Notes: generated by a model from the letters alone, not told the origin. A stretch of 64,000 nucleotides of DNA from Deinococcus sp. Arct2-2 (GCF_004801315.1 NZ_SSNW01000004.1:1-64000); one strand, 5' to 3'; shown: positions 19,193 to 27,856, counted from the stretch's first letter. A program made the numbers and translations.

Positions 19193-19369
19193 TGGGGGAC
19201 GAGCAGGATTCGAACCTGCGAAGGCTTTACGCCGCTTGTTCCGGTAACCTTTCTGCATCGGCCCGCTGCAAGGGTGTGCAGGGCAGGCAAGGGGTGAGAA
19301 AGAGTTAGCCCCCAAAGAGTGAATCCTGAAGGGCAGACAACTGTGTTTAACCACTCCACCATCGTCCCC
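19193..19369 (-). ncRNA. class II (Ser-like) tRNA body with embedded Y (Ro-binding) stem
   Basis: Acceptor GGGACGA/TCGTCCC with an extra G:C pair, D arm with AGTGGTTAA loop, T stem GCAGG/CCTGC with loop TTCGAAT, and a long variable arm (GGC-GTAAA-GCC) as in Ser/Leu/Tyr tRNAs. The anticodon stem TTGT/ACAA (19340-19337 with 19239-19236) is split by a long insert. A first hairpin starts GCCC and closes GGGGC. TAAC then pairs with GTTA around a Y stem: CTTTCT (19302-19297), CCTTGCC, terminal hairpin CTGCA/TGCAG, GGGC-CG-ATG (CG at 19260-19259), AGAAAG. The amino acid identity cannot be fixed because the anticodon is interrupted. The 3' end reads CCCCAC, so CCA placement is unclear. Confidence 0.7.
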
Positions 19370-19422
19370 ACGATGGATAGCGCCAGCCGTAGGCGCAGAA
19401 AAAGGGCGAAAGTGATGACGGA

Positions 19423-19498
19423 TGGAGCAGGTTGAATGGACTTGCACCGTCATTTCCCGACTGGTTGCCGGGCGTCTTGCTGCTTGGACTAAACCTGC
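19423..19498 (-). other. tRNA-like element with non-canonical loops
   Basis: 76 nt with tRNA length and ends: acceptor GCAGGTT/AACCTGC, discriminator T, encoded CCA, and a five-pair anticodon stem CCCGG/TCGGG. The anticodon loop CAACCAG lacks U33, the D loop lacks the GG pair, and the T arm is irregular with GGTGCAAG in place of TTCRA. It is unlikely to serve in ordinary translation. Together with its neighbours it may be another tRNA mimic or a decaying tRNA-Gly. Confidence 0.5.
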
Positions 19499-19535
19499 AT
19501 AAGTGAGGCGCGATGCTGGTAGACACCGGGCCAAT

Positions 19536-19610
19536 TGGTACTCCCAGTCAGAATTGAACTGACGTCTTCTGAGTGAAAATCAGTTGCCCTGACCGTTGGA
19601 CGATGGGAGC
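19536..19610 (-). tRNA. tRNA-Glu (anticodon TTC), slightly degenerate
   Basis: Acceptor GCTCCCA/TGGGAGT (first pair G:U), D arm GTCC/GGGC with GG in the loop, anticodon loop TTTTCAC, T stem GTCAG/CTGAC with loop TTCAATT, discriminator A and encoded CCA. The outermost anticodon-stem pair is A:A. The fold is otherwise standard, so it may be functional, but the mismatches and the company it keeps leave some doubt. Confidence 0.75.
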
Positions 19611-19628
19611 GAACGAAGAAACGGGATG

Positions 19629-19741
19629 AAAAAGACTGGGCAAGGGATGAATCAGGGGTAGGTTTCCGAGGTTGGGGATAACCCTGAATCTTCGGCCCAG
19701 TCGGTATCGGCGTTTGTCTTGCGGGACTTGGCGTCTTCCTG
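19629..19741 (-). ncRNA. Y RNA (Ro60/Rsr-binding)
   Basis: Canonical Y-RNA stem. The 5' strand is GACTGGGC (19702-19695), bulged CG (19694-19693), AAG, then TCAGGG. The 3' strand is CCCTGA (19657-19652), an internal loop, CTT (19644-19642) pairing AAG, then GCCCAGTC (19641-19634). Five T (19633-19629) end the RNA. The stem-CG bulge-AAG/CUU-internal loop-stem order matches eukaryotic Y RNAs and the bacterial GNCGAAG signature. The loop starts GTTATCC. The 5' end near 19741 is inferred from a TACACT box at 19748-19753, giving about 113 nt. Y RNA binds the outside of the Rsr ring and gates RNA access or tethers partners such as PNPase. Confidence 0.88.
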
Positions 19742-19747
19742 CCCAGC

Positions 19748-19753
19748 AGTGTA
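19748..19753 (-). promoter_or_regulatory. probable -10 box for the Y RNA cluster
   Basis: TACACT on the minus strand, about 46 nt before the conserved Y stem. The -35 match is poor. Confidence 0.4.
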
Positions 19754-19835
19754 GGCGAGCGTAAGCGGGGGCACATTCGCCGTCTAGCTTAGAAGCCAGT
19801 AAGCCAAAGCGCCGCGCCTCTGCTCATTCATAGAA

Positions 19836-19869
19836 AACGGCTCCCGGTGTAATCACACAAGGAGCCGTT
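19836..19869 (-). terminator. terminator after fakA
   Basis: Nine-bp perfect stem AACGGCTCC/GGAGCCGTT (arms 19861-19869 and 19836-19844), followed on the minus strand by a T run. It insulates the RNA cluster from the upstream gene. Confidence 0.85.
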
Positions 19870-19887
19870 CCTTAAAGCAAATCCGGA

Positions 19888-21507
<1,620 letters not shown>

Positions 21508-21511
21508 AGGC

Positions 21512-21847
21512 TTATGCACGTTGAACCCCCACGGCATGAACGCGGGTGGCTTTCAGTTCTATGCCTGCTTGCCCGCGCACAGTGTGTACCACGCGGTCAA
21601 CGATGTTGCGGGCCACGGTGGGAATGCTGACGCCGTAGGCCGCCACGATATACAGGTCGGCGGTGAGGCCACCCTGCGCGTCTTTAGAGATCACCACGCC
21701 GTCGCTGACGTTGGCGCGGCCCAGCACACGCGACAGGCCTTCTTTAAGATTCGCGGGGGCCATGCCCACCACGCCCGGAATTTCGTGGGCCGTCAGGCCG
21801 ATAAGCGAGGCGAGGGCCGCCTCGGTAATATGGATGGAGCCAGTCAC
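21512..21847 (-). CDS. Asp23/Gls24 family protein (YloU)
   Basis: 111 residues from GTG 21847. The reading frame extends upstream to 22021, but that part runs through repeat DNA and looks non-coding. The protein begins TGSIHITEAALASLIGLTAHEIPGVVGM, the classic Asp23 N-terminal block, and continues with VVAAYGVSIPTVARNIVDRVVHTV. The family is associated with the envelope and alkaline stress. In many bacteria it precedes the FakA/YloV gene, as here. A TATACT box lies about 10 nt before the GTG, suggesting a very short leader. Confidence 0.85.
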   Translation of the reverse strand: MTGSIHITEAALASLIGLTAHEIPGVVGMAPANLKEGLSRVLGRANVSDGVVISKDAQGGLTADLYIVAAYGVSIPTVARNIVDRVVHTVRGQAGIELKATRVHAVGVQRA

Positions 21848-21963
21848 AGTACCCGGCAGTATACAGGGCGGGCAGATTAGGGCGTGGGGGCGGTTCAATG
21901 GGGGTAAGGGGTGAGGGTGAATTTCCCTAGAACATGGCCGAGACAGGCGGGCATCCAGAGATT

Positions 21964-22035
21964 GACGATTGCGTGTGAACCCCCCCAGTCTGCTCTCCTC
22001 CGGAGCTGTGCCAGTTCGCAATCAGCCCCCCTTAG
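21964..22035. repeat. left half of intergenic repeat R, split by the IS
   Basis: Matches the first half of the roughly 113-bp family (GTGTGAACCCCCCCAGTCTGC ... CAGCCCCCCTTAG). It stops at the IS boundary and resumes at 23481. Confidence 0.7.
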
Positions 22036-22054
22036 TTCGACTTTGCCATTTTTT

Positions 22055-22088
22055 CAGGCGGGGCTGAGGTTTCCCTCAGCCCCGCCTG
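22055..22088. terminator. strong hairpin at the left end of the IS
   Basis: A 15-bp perfect stem (CAGGCGGGGCTGAGG with its complement) and a 4-nt loop lie just inside the left inverted repeat, before the transposase start. Such hairpins typically shield the transposase from outside transcription. Confidence 0.65.
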
Positions 22089-22101
22089 ACACCATCTAAA
22101 G

Positions 22102-23457
22102 ATGTTCAAAACCCCAAAATGGTTCTGCGATGTTATCGCGCCCTTTGCCGAGATGTTTACGTGCCCCACCTGGAGCAACGCACAAACGCTGCTGATCGGA
22201 GCGATCCTTGCCCCCCGTAAACGCACCATCTCTGCGCTTCTGAGCCTGCTTGGTCTGGGCGAGGAAACTGGATTTGCCAAATTCCATCGTTTCCTCAGTC
22301 AAGCCAGGTGGTTCCCACTTCAGGGCAGTCGAATCCTCCTCAATCAACTGCTCGCGAATTTCGTACCCAGCGGACCGATATTCATCGGCGTGGACGACAC
22401 GCTTGAACGGCGTCATGGCAGGAAAATCGCAGCCAGAGGAATCTACCGCGATCCGGTTCGATCCAGTCATGGTCACTTCGTCAAGGCCAGCGGTCTCCGC
22501 TGGCTCAGCCTCATGCTTCTGGCTCCCATCCCCCAGGCCGGACGCGTCTGGGCCTTGCCATTTCTGACTGCTCTTGTTCCATCATCACGCTATGCGCAGA
22601 CCCAGGGGAAGCGACATTGAACCTTGACCGATGTCGCCTATGGACTGCTTCGCTTGGTTCAGCGTTGGTGTCCAGAACGCAAGCTCATTGTCCTTGCGGA
22701 TGGGGGCTTTGCCGTCCAGGAGTGGCTCGCTCGCCTGAAACGTCGCCAGCCCATCACGGTGATCACCCGACTCCGTATGGATGCGGCGCTGTATGACCTT
22801 CCAATGCCTCGAACACCAGGGCAGATGGGCCGCCCCCGTCAACGGGGGCAGTGACAGCCGAATTTGATGATACGGCGCGAGGCTGTGAATACGGTTTGGA
22901 GCAGCACGCGAATTCAGCACTGGTACGGAGAAACAGGGCGCGAGGTGGAATGGTGCAGTAGAGAGGCGCTGTGGTATCACAGCGCCAGGAAGTCCGTTGA
23001 TGGCCGCTGGGTCATGGTGCGCGATCCCCTGGGCCGCTTTCAAACGCAGGGCTTATTTTGTACAGATGCCGAGATCAGCGCACTCGACATCGTGAATTGG
23101 TTTCCGATGCGCTGGCAAGTTGAAGTGACCTTTGAGGAGAGTCGCGCTCATCTGGGCGTGGAAACGGGCCGAGGGTGGGCCGCATTGACCATTGCCCGAA
23201 CCACACCTTTGCTGCTGGGACTGTTCTCCGTCGTGACGCTGCGCGAGCAGCGTCTCTGGTCACGGGGGGACGTGGAGGTCAGGACTTCGGCCTGGTATAG
23301 CAAGACCCTGCCGACCTTCTCGGATGCCCTGGCAACGGTCAGGCGAGCGATATGGCGTCAGCCGACTTTTACGGTGTCCCGGTGGAGCCGGGACACCGTA
23401 AAAGTCCCTCGACAGGTCTTTGAGCGCATGTCAGACGCGTTGTGTTACGCTGCCTGA
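22102..23457 (+). pseudogene. IS701-family transposase with two in-frame TGA codons
   Basis: One continuous frame of about 451 codons, interrupted by TGA at 22618-22620 and 22852-22854. Both could be CGA (Arg) to TGA transitions. The first part has the DDE transposase catalytic region FIGVDDTLERRHGRK. The second part carries LIVLADGGFAVQEWL. The third has the FPMRWQVEVTFEESRAHLGVE block with the catalytic Glu. Without the stops the length fits IS701 transposases. The second and third pieces are unlikely to be expressed separately. Low decay elsewhere suggests recent loss of function. Confidence 0.85.
23365..23405. repeat. 18-bp perfect inverted repeat inside the transposase frame
   Basis: ACTTTTACGGTGTCCCGG (23365-23382) and its exact complement (23388-23405) are separated by 5 nt, near the 3' end of the transposase gene. 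Confidence 0.75.
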
Positions 23458-23480
23458 TTTCCAAAATGGGCAAAGTCGAA

Positions 23481-23558
23481 CTTAGAGGGGAGCGCAACAG
23501 CTTTTGTCCTCCCTTTGAGGGGGGGCGTTGCGTCAGCAAAGGGGGGGTTCGCCTTCCA
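23481..23558. repeat. right half of intergenic repeat R
   Basis: It continues the repeat from the IS boundary (CTTAGAGGGGAGCGCAACAG ... GGGGGTTCGCCTTCC). Confidence 0.7.
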
Positions 23559-23613
23559 CGTTGCCTTCAATGCTCACCAAGCAACTACCAATCCTTCTTA
23601 CCGCCCACAGCCA

Positions 23614-23659
23614 CAAAAAAACCGTGGACTGCAAGCCACTTTCGCCCACAGTCCACGGT
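23614..23659 (-). terminator. terminator after the ParB-like gene
   Basis: Perfect 11-bp stem ACCGTGGACTG/CAGTCCACGGT, followed on the minus strand by seven T. Confidence 0.85.
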
Positions 23660-23679
23660 CTACCTTCCACGTTCAAGCT

Positions 23680-24600
23680 TTACGTCACCGGATCGAGTTC
23701 ACCTTTCAGCAGCAGTTGCACGCGCTGGCCCAAGCGTTTGTACAGCGGCGGTGCGTAGTGGGCGCGGAAATCTTTGGTGGCTTCCTCGCTGCCGATGTCG
23801 TGGCCTTCTTGGGTGGTCAAAAAGTAACGGTGATCCATGATCCACAGGTACAAGTCGGCTTCGGTACGGCCCGGAAAGCGGGTCATCACGTCGTGCTTGT
23901 CTATGTTTTCTAGGATTCGCAGGTACAGGCGTTTGTACCAGCTTTCCACGGCTTCTTCCCACGTTACGGGCGGCAGGCCTTCGCGTCCGGGCTTGCGGTC
24001 TAGGAAATACTGCCGGGTGCGGATGTGTTCCAGCAGGCGGTCGTAGCGGCCCGGCGTGGTAAACAGGATGCCGCTGTGGTCGGGCACGATCCGGTCAAGG
24101 TTGGTTTCACGCAAAAAGTGCGCGTATTCGCCCTTGATGATCAAGTCTTTGAGGGTGTCGTGCTCTTCGGGCGGCACGGTCACGTTCAATTCGATCACGT
24201 AGGCGTCGATGTATTTTTGGCCTTGCCGACGCGCCACGCTGACGCGGTGGTTGCCGTCTTTGACAAAGTAGAGGTCGCCCACCTTGTACACCTGAATGGG
24301 CGGCAGCTCCTTGCCTTCCAGTTGGGCACTGCGGACGCCGATCCAGCGTTCGTCGAGGTGTTTTTCTTTGGGCAAATAGTGGCGGTCAAACTCGCGATAG
24401 CGGTCGACAGAACCGGTGATTTGCTCGACAGGAATTGCTTTTAAGCCCAACTGGTGTTCACCTTGGGGGCCAAGATGTTTGATCCAGTCGAAGGGCAAGA
24501 GTTCATTGGGTTCACGGCGCAAGATGCCCAGCAAGTCCCGCACATCGGCGAGCAAGCGGGCACGTTCGACTTCATGTCTGGCCTGATTGTTGGCGTGCAT
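23680..24600 (-). CDS. ParB-like nuclease-fold protein (DUF4032 type)
   Basis: 306 residues. A ParB/sulfiredoxin-like N-terminal fold is indicated by LPPIQVYKVGDLYFVKDGNHR and by the signature GNHRVSVAR at about 116-124, the part of ParB-like domains that binds nucleotide. The C-terminal half is helical and charged (TWEEAVESWYKRLYLRIL, FPGRTEADLYLWIMDHRYFL) and resembles DUF4032 proteins. No DNA-binding HTH is seen. A GAGGAG ribosome site precedes the ATG. Function is unknown. It is a single-gene unit with its own terminator and is not a chromosome-partition ParB. Confidence 0.75.
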   Translation of the reverse strand: MHANNQARHEVERARLLADVRDLLGILRREPNELLPFDWIKHLGPQGEHQLGLKAIPVEQITGSVDRYREFDRHYLPKEKHLDERWIGVRSAQLEGKELPPIQVYKVGDLYFVKDGNHRVSVARRQGQKYIDAYVIELNVTVPPEEHDTLKDLIIKGEYAHFLRETNLDRIVPDHSGILFTTPGRYDRLLEHIRTRQYFLDRKPGREGLPPVTWEEAVESWYKRLYLRILENIDKHDVMTRFPGRTEADLYLWIMDHRYFLTTQEGHDIGSEEATKDFRAHYAPPLYKRLGQRVQLLLKGELDPVT

Positions 24601-24883
24601 GGTGGTGTACTCCTCGCAGCTCTGACCTGAATGGGCGAAACTGCTAAGACCAAGGGCAACGCTCCTCCGGGGAAAGAGAAATCGGCCCCGGACTTGAGAG
24701 CATTATACGCGCCCTGCCCTTACCTCATCCTGACAAGTTCAGTCAGGTGGCCGTCTGCTGAAGCTCCGCTGTACAAAAGCGCGAAATATGAGTCTATCGG
24801 AAGCCTTAACCTAAGCCGCCGCTTGCCCAGAATTGAGGCTTGGCCTCTAGCCCAACACGTGTGAGCGGCGTTGAATACCGGAT

Positions 24884-25477
24884 ATGTTAGGCAGATTTTT
24901 CAAGAAACCAGACAACGATATGGGGGGCCGCGTGCCGCCCGGTCAGACCCTGACTACACGCTTCCCGGTGCTGACTTACGGGCCAGTCCAACGTTACACC
25001 GCGCAGGATGTGGTGATCCGCATTACGGGGCTGGCCGAGGAAAAAACGCTGACGTGGGCCGAATTGATGGCGTTGCCGCAAACTACCTTGACTTACGATA
25101 TCCACTGCGTCACCCATTGGAGCAAGTTGGATACGACTTGGACGGGCGTGCGTGTCGTAGACCTGATGGAACACCTGAAGCTGAAGCCGGGAGCCACGCA
25201 CGTCATGCAGCACAGCGTCGGCGGGTACACCACCAATCTGAGCCTAGAGGACTTTACGCGCCCCGAAAACCTGCTGGCCTACGAATTTAACGGCGAGCCG
25301 CTAGAAACCGAACACGGCGGGCCGCTGCGAATGGTCGTGCCGCACCTGTATTTCTGGAAGAGTGCCAAATGGCTGACCGGCCTAGAGTTCATGGCCGCTG
25401 ACCAGCCCGGATTCTGGGAGCGCAACGGCTACCACATGCGCGGCGATCCGTTTAAAGATGAGCGGTATAGCGACTGA
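24884..25477 (+). CDS. molybdopterin-dependent oxidoreductase (sulfite oxidase fold)
   Basis: 197 residues. It has the oxidoreductase molybdopterin-binding domain without a twin-arginine or Sec signal, so it is probably cytoplasmic. DIHCVTHWS places the likely molybdenum-ligand Cys at residue 75. GVRVVDLM, HSVGGYTTNLSLED, YEFNGEPLETEHGGPLRMVVPHLYFWKSAKW and GFWERNGYHMRGDPF are the usual blocks of YedY/YuiH-type proteins. The electron partner and substrate are unknown. Its end overlaps the next gene by 20 nt, so the two are probably coexpressed although their functions look unrelated. Confidence 0.85.
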   Translation: MLGRFFKKPDNDMGGRVPPGQTLTTRFPVLTYGPVQRYTAQDVVIRITGLAEEKTLTWAELMALPQTTLTYDIHCVTHWSKLDTTWTGVRVVDLMEHLKLKPGATHVMQHSVGGYTTNLSLEDFTRPENLLAYEFNGEPLETEHGGPLRMVVPHLYFWKSAKWLTGLEFMAADQPGFWERNGYHMRGDPFKDERYSD

Positions 25478-26003
25478 TCTGCCTGCGCCTTACCTCGTTC
25501 CCGACGTATTGCAGCCGGGGCTGACGTTGGTATTGGTTGGGACGGCCCCCAGCAAGATCAGTGCGCGGGCGCGGGCTTACTATGCCAACCCTCAAAACAA
25601 GTTCTGGAGTGTGCTGCACACGGTAGGCCTGACGCCTCGGCAACTGTCGCCCCACGACTATGCGCTTCTCCCTACTTGGGGAATTGGCCTCACCGATGTT
25701 GCCAAACGGCATTCGGGCGTAGACGCCGCCCTGCCCGCCGAAGCGTGGGCACCAGAAGAACTGCGCCTGAAGATTCGGACAAATGCGCCGAAGGTGGTGG
25801 CCTTCACCAGCAAACGCGGCGCGTCCGAAGTGCTGGGCAAAGCCACCGGGCGCTTGCCCTACGGCGTGCAGCCCGAACCATTGGAAGGAGCAGAAGTGTG
25901 GGTGTTGCCGTCTACGAGTCCATTGGGCCACACCCATTTCGTGCTGGAACCTTGGCAGGCGCTAGGGGAGCGGGTGGCGGCGCTGCGGGAGATGGGAGTC
26001 TAA
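25458..26003 (+). CDS. mug: mismatch-specific uracil-DNA glycosylase, Mug family
   Basis: 181 residues. Base-excision repair enzyme removing uracil (and alkylated cytosine products) from mismatches. Motif 1 is GTAPS (28-32), followed by YYANPQNKFW (41-50), GIGLTDVAKR and the second active-site motif PSTSP (151-155) with GH after it. D. radiodurans has a characterised Mug relative with GTAPS-type motif, to which this looks closest. The ATG lies inside the 3' end of the molybdopterin gene, suggesting translational coupling. Confidence 0.88.
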   Translation: MSGIATDLPAPYLVPDVLQPGLTLVLVGTAPSKISARARAYYANPQNKFWSVLHTVGLTPRQLSPHDYALLPTWGIGLTDVAKRHSGVDAALPAEAWAPEELRLKIRTNAPKVVAFTSKRGASEVLGKATGRLPYGVQPEPLEGAEVWVLPSTSPLGHTHFVLEPWQALGERVAALREMGV

Positions 26004-26030
26004 GGGTGGCCCGCAGATCTTTGTTTTGAC

Positions 26031-26090
26031 TCCCTCACCCTTGACTGGGACAGCCCGAAGGGAGGGGGTGAGTGAGCGCAGCGAATGCCC
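26031..26090. repeat. intergenic repeat, CTCACCC family
   Basis: Imperfect palindrome CTCCCTCACCCTTG...GGGAGGGGGTGAGTGAG between two convergent genes. Confidence 0.5.
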
Positions 26091-26110
26091 TTCTCAGACC
26101 TTTGTCCCAG

Positions 26111-27139
26111 TTACGCGCTTTCCGGTGGCAAAGCAGGCGGCAGCACCAGCACACTTAGCGCCAAGCCGCCTAGCCCGGCCATGACTGCCACGCCCAGCCA
26201 GAGTTCCAGACTCAGGTTGCTGAGGCCCAGCCACACGTTTAGGGCGAGGTAAGGTACCCACACCAGCAGCGGCAACAGGAAAGCGAAGGCGCGGAAGGCA
26301 GCGGGGCGGCGCGGCGACGGATCGAGCCACAGCAGCAACACATCCAAGATCAAACCGCACGCCAGCATTAGCACCGGCTCGCGCCACGTTCCCGGCACCA
26401 GCATCAGCGTCATAAGCAGGGTATTGAGGGTATACATCACCGTAACGGCCCCAAACGGCAACCGAAACCGCCGCAGCAACAGCAGCACCGGGGCCGCCAA
26501 AATGAGCGCGGTCAGCAGGGTTCCGCCTAACTCGGCCCGCAGTTGTACGTAGCCGAGGCCCTGCGGAGCACGAAGGAAGCCCCACAAGTACATCTGCATA
26601 AATGAGGTGAAGCAGAGAATGGCGGTGACGGCCATCAGCGCGGGCCACACCACCCCGGCAGGCGCACGGCGCGGCGTGAGCATTCGCCAAGAGGCGTTCA
26701 GTGGGGCGCTCAGAATGAGTACCGACCCTGCAAACAACATCAAATGCGTGGGCGAAAGCAGGGCTTCTATGCCTACCTCTATGCCAAAAATGGTGTGCCA
26801 CAGCAGATCGCCCACGCCGCCCAACGCGAACACGGGCACGCCCAGTGCGGCGGGCCAGTAGCCATCCGGAAAGGCCGCTACCCCACGCCGTCCGGACTTC
26901 ATACCCTGCCAAGTCAGCCACAGTGTCCAGCCTGCCACTGCCGCGAAGCCGCTATAAAACAGCGCGTGCCACGGCGTAAAAAAGGTTTCCAAGCTTTCGC
27001 CTAAGTTGTTGTGCGCCCACCCGTCTACAAAGATTCCAATCATCAACCACCAGCCGAGGCCCACCGTGACTAGGTTTTGAGTGGAGGTGGCCCGGCCTGT
27101 GGCAGCGGCGGGCACGGCGGCGGGCTGGATGGTGGTCAT
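26111..27139 (-). CDS. integral membrane protein, unknown function
   Basis: 342 residues with about ten predicted membrane segments, the first near residues 24-42 and the last near 310-335. His/Trp-rich loops lie near the first three segments (DGWAHNN, TPWHALFY, LLWHTIFG, LSPTHLMLF), which could bind metal or haem; this is inference. I recognise no family signature. The ATG lies six nt after a TAAACT -10 box, a leaderless promoter. It is monocistronic and convergent with mug. Confidence 0.7.
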   Translation of the reverse strand: MTTIQPAAVPAAATGRATSTQNLVTVGLGWWLMIGIFVDGWAHNNLGESLETFFTPWHALFYSGFAAVAGWTLWLTWQGMKSGRRGVAAFPDGYWPAALGVPVFALGGVGDLLWHTIFGIEVGIEALLSPTHLMLFAGSVLILSAPLNASWRMLTPRRAPAGVVWPALMAVTAILCFTSFMQMYLWGFLRAPQGLGYVQLRAELGGTLLTALILAAPVLLLLRRFRLPFGAVTVMYTLNTLLMTLMLVPGTWREPVLMLACGLILDVLLLWLDPSPRRPAAFRAFAFLLPLLVWVPYLALNVWLGLSNLSLELWLGVAVMAGLGGLALSVLVLPPALPPESA

Positions 27140-27145
27140 GCAGTA

Positions 27146-27151
27146 AGTTTA
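27146..27151 (-). promoter_or_regulatory. -10 box of the leaderless membrane-protein promoter
   Basis: TAAACT on the minus strand, six nt before ATG 27139. Confidence 0.5.
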
Positions 27152-27244
27152 ATCCTGTCCCAAGCGGCCTGCGTGACTGAATCCGGGTCAGTTTCTGGCG
27201 CAACTCCCGGCAGACTCAATTTCCCACACTTCGCCACAGGTGCT

Positions 27245-27856
27245 TCAGCTCAGCAGTCTCAGCAGTGCGGCCATCGGTGACATCTGGGCCAGCCTAATGT
27301 CCACCACCTTTCGTTGCTCGCCCTGATATGCCGTTGCAGACACGATAGAGAGGTCTTCAAGGCTGCCCCACCCGATGATGTCGGCCCCGGAAAAGGCGGG
27401 CAGCGTCAGGCGGGGCGGCTGATCGAGCGTGTAGTGGTAATAGACCTGAATATTAAACTCGCGCAGTTCGCTGGGTTTGAAGGCCGGGCGAAAGTTCCGC
27501 AGGATGCCCTCTACCCCGAACTTGTAGGAGAGCGAAGATTTGATGGAGCAGGTGGCCTGTGTGCCGTCCAGCCGCCGCACATGAATGTCGTGGCCCAGAT
27601 CGGGCCGAGCGGCGTCTTTGTCTACTGCCGACTCGGCAAATTTGCCCTGTCGGTGCAGGTAGGCGATGACGGCTTGCTCTGCAATTTCGCCGTTCAGCAC
27701 ATTATAAAAGCGTTCCATCACGTCGCGGCCATGCAAATCGGGGCGGTCTACGATATGCGGCGTCAACTTTAGGGCCGTCTTCACAGTGATGCTGAACAGG
27801 TCATGCGTCAATTGCAAATCTGAGAGGGGAATCACGTCGTTCGGCGTTACCGTCAT
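27245..27856 (-). CDS. putative restriction endonuclease, PD-(D/E)XK-like
   Basis: 203 residues from ATG 27856; the upstream 13 codons have no better start signal. A PD-(D/E)XK-like core is suggested by Glu57/Glu60 on a helix (NGEIAEQAVIAYLHRQGK), Asp90 in PDLGHDIHV and the following strand CSIKSS with Lys106. The usual acidic residue before that Lys is Ser here, so the motif is a variant. It follows a DNA methyltransferase gene on the same strand, 101 nt downstream, which supports a restriction role. I do not recognise a named family, and a non-restriction nuclease or an inactive remnant remains possible. Confidence 0.55.
   Translation of the reverse strand: MTVTPNDVIPLSDLQLTHDLFSITVKTALKLTPHIVDRPDLHGRDVMERFYNVLNGEIAEQAVIAYLHRQGKFAESAVDKDAARPDLGHDIHVRRLDGTQATCSIKSSLSYKFGVEGILRNFRPAFKPSELREFNIQVYYHYTLDQPPRLTLPAFSGADIIGWGSLEDLSIVSATAYQGEQRKVVDIRLAQMSPMAALLRLLS

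Larger units (their letters stand above)
22036..23480 (+). mobile_element. IS701-type insertion sequence, degenerate
   Basis: About 1445 bp bounded by imperfect inverted repeats. The left end begins TTCGACTTTGCC; the right end, read in reverse complement, begins TTCGACTTTGCCC. It is flanked by a CTTAG direct repeat (22031-22035 and 23481-23485), taken as the target duplication. It interrupts one copy of the GC-rich repeat R, whose halves lie on either side. The encoded transposase has two in-frame stops, so the copy is not autonomous. Confidence 0.85.

Noticed and set aside
18842..19369. Group I introns in tRNA genes
   Set aside because: Inserts are only about 75-110 nt and lack room for a group I core. 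They share the Y-RNA strand signatures instead.
18842..19369. Archaeal-type tRNA introns (bulge-helix-bulge)
   Set aside because: Bacteria lack the splicing endonuclease, and the Y-type CG-bulged helix explains the inserts better.
22618..22854. TGA codons in the transposase as selenocysteine
   Set aside because: No SECIS-like hairpin is placed after the codons, and both fit simple CGA-to-TGA decay of an IS.
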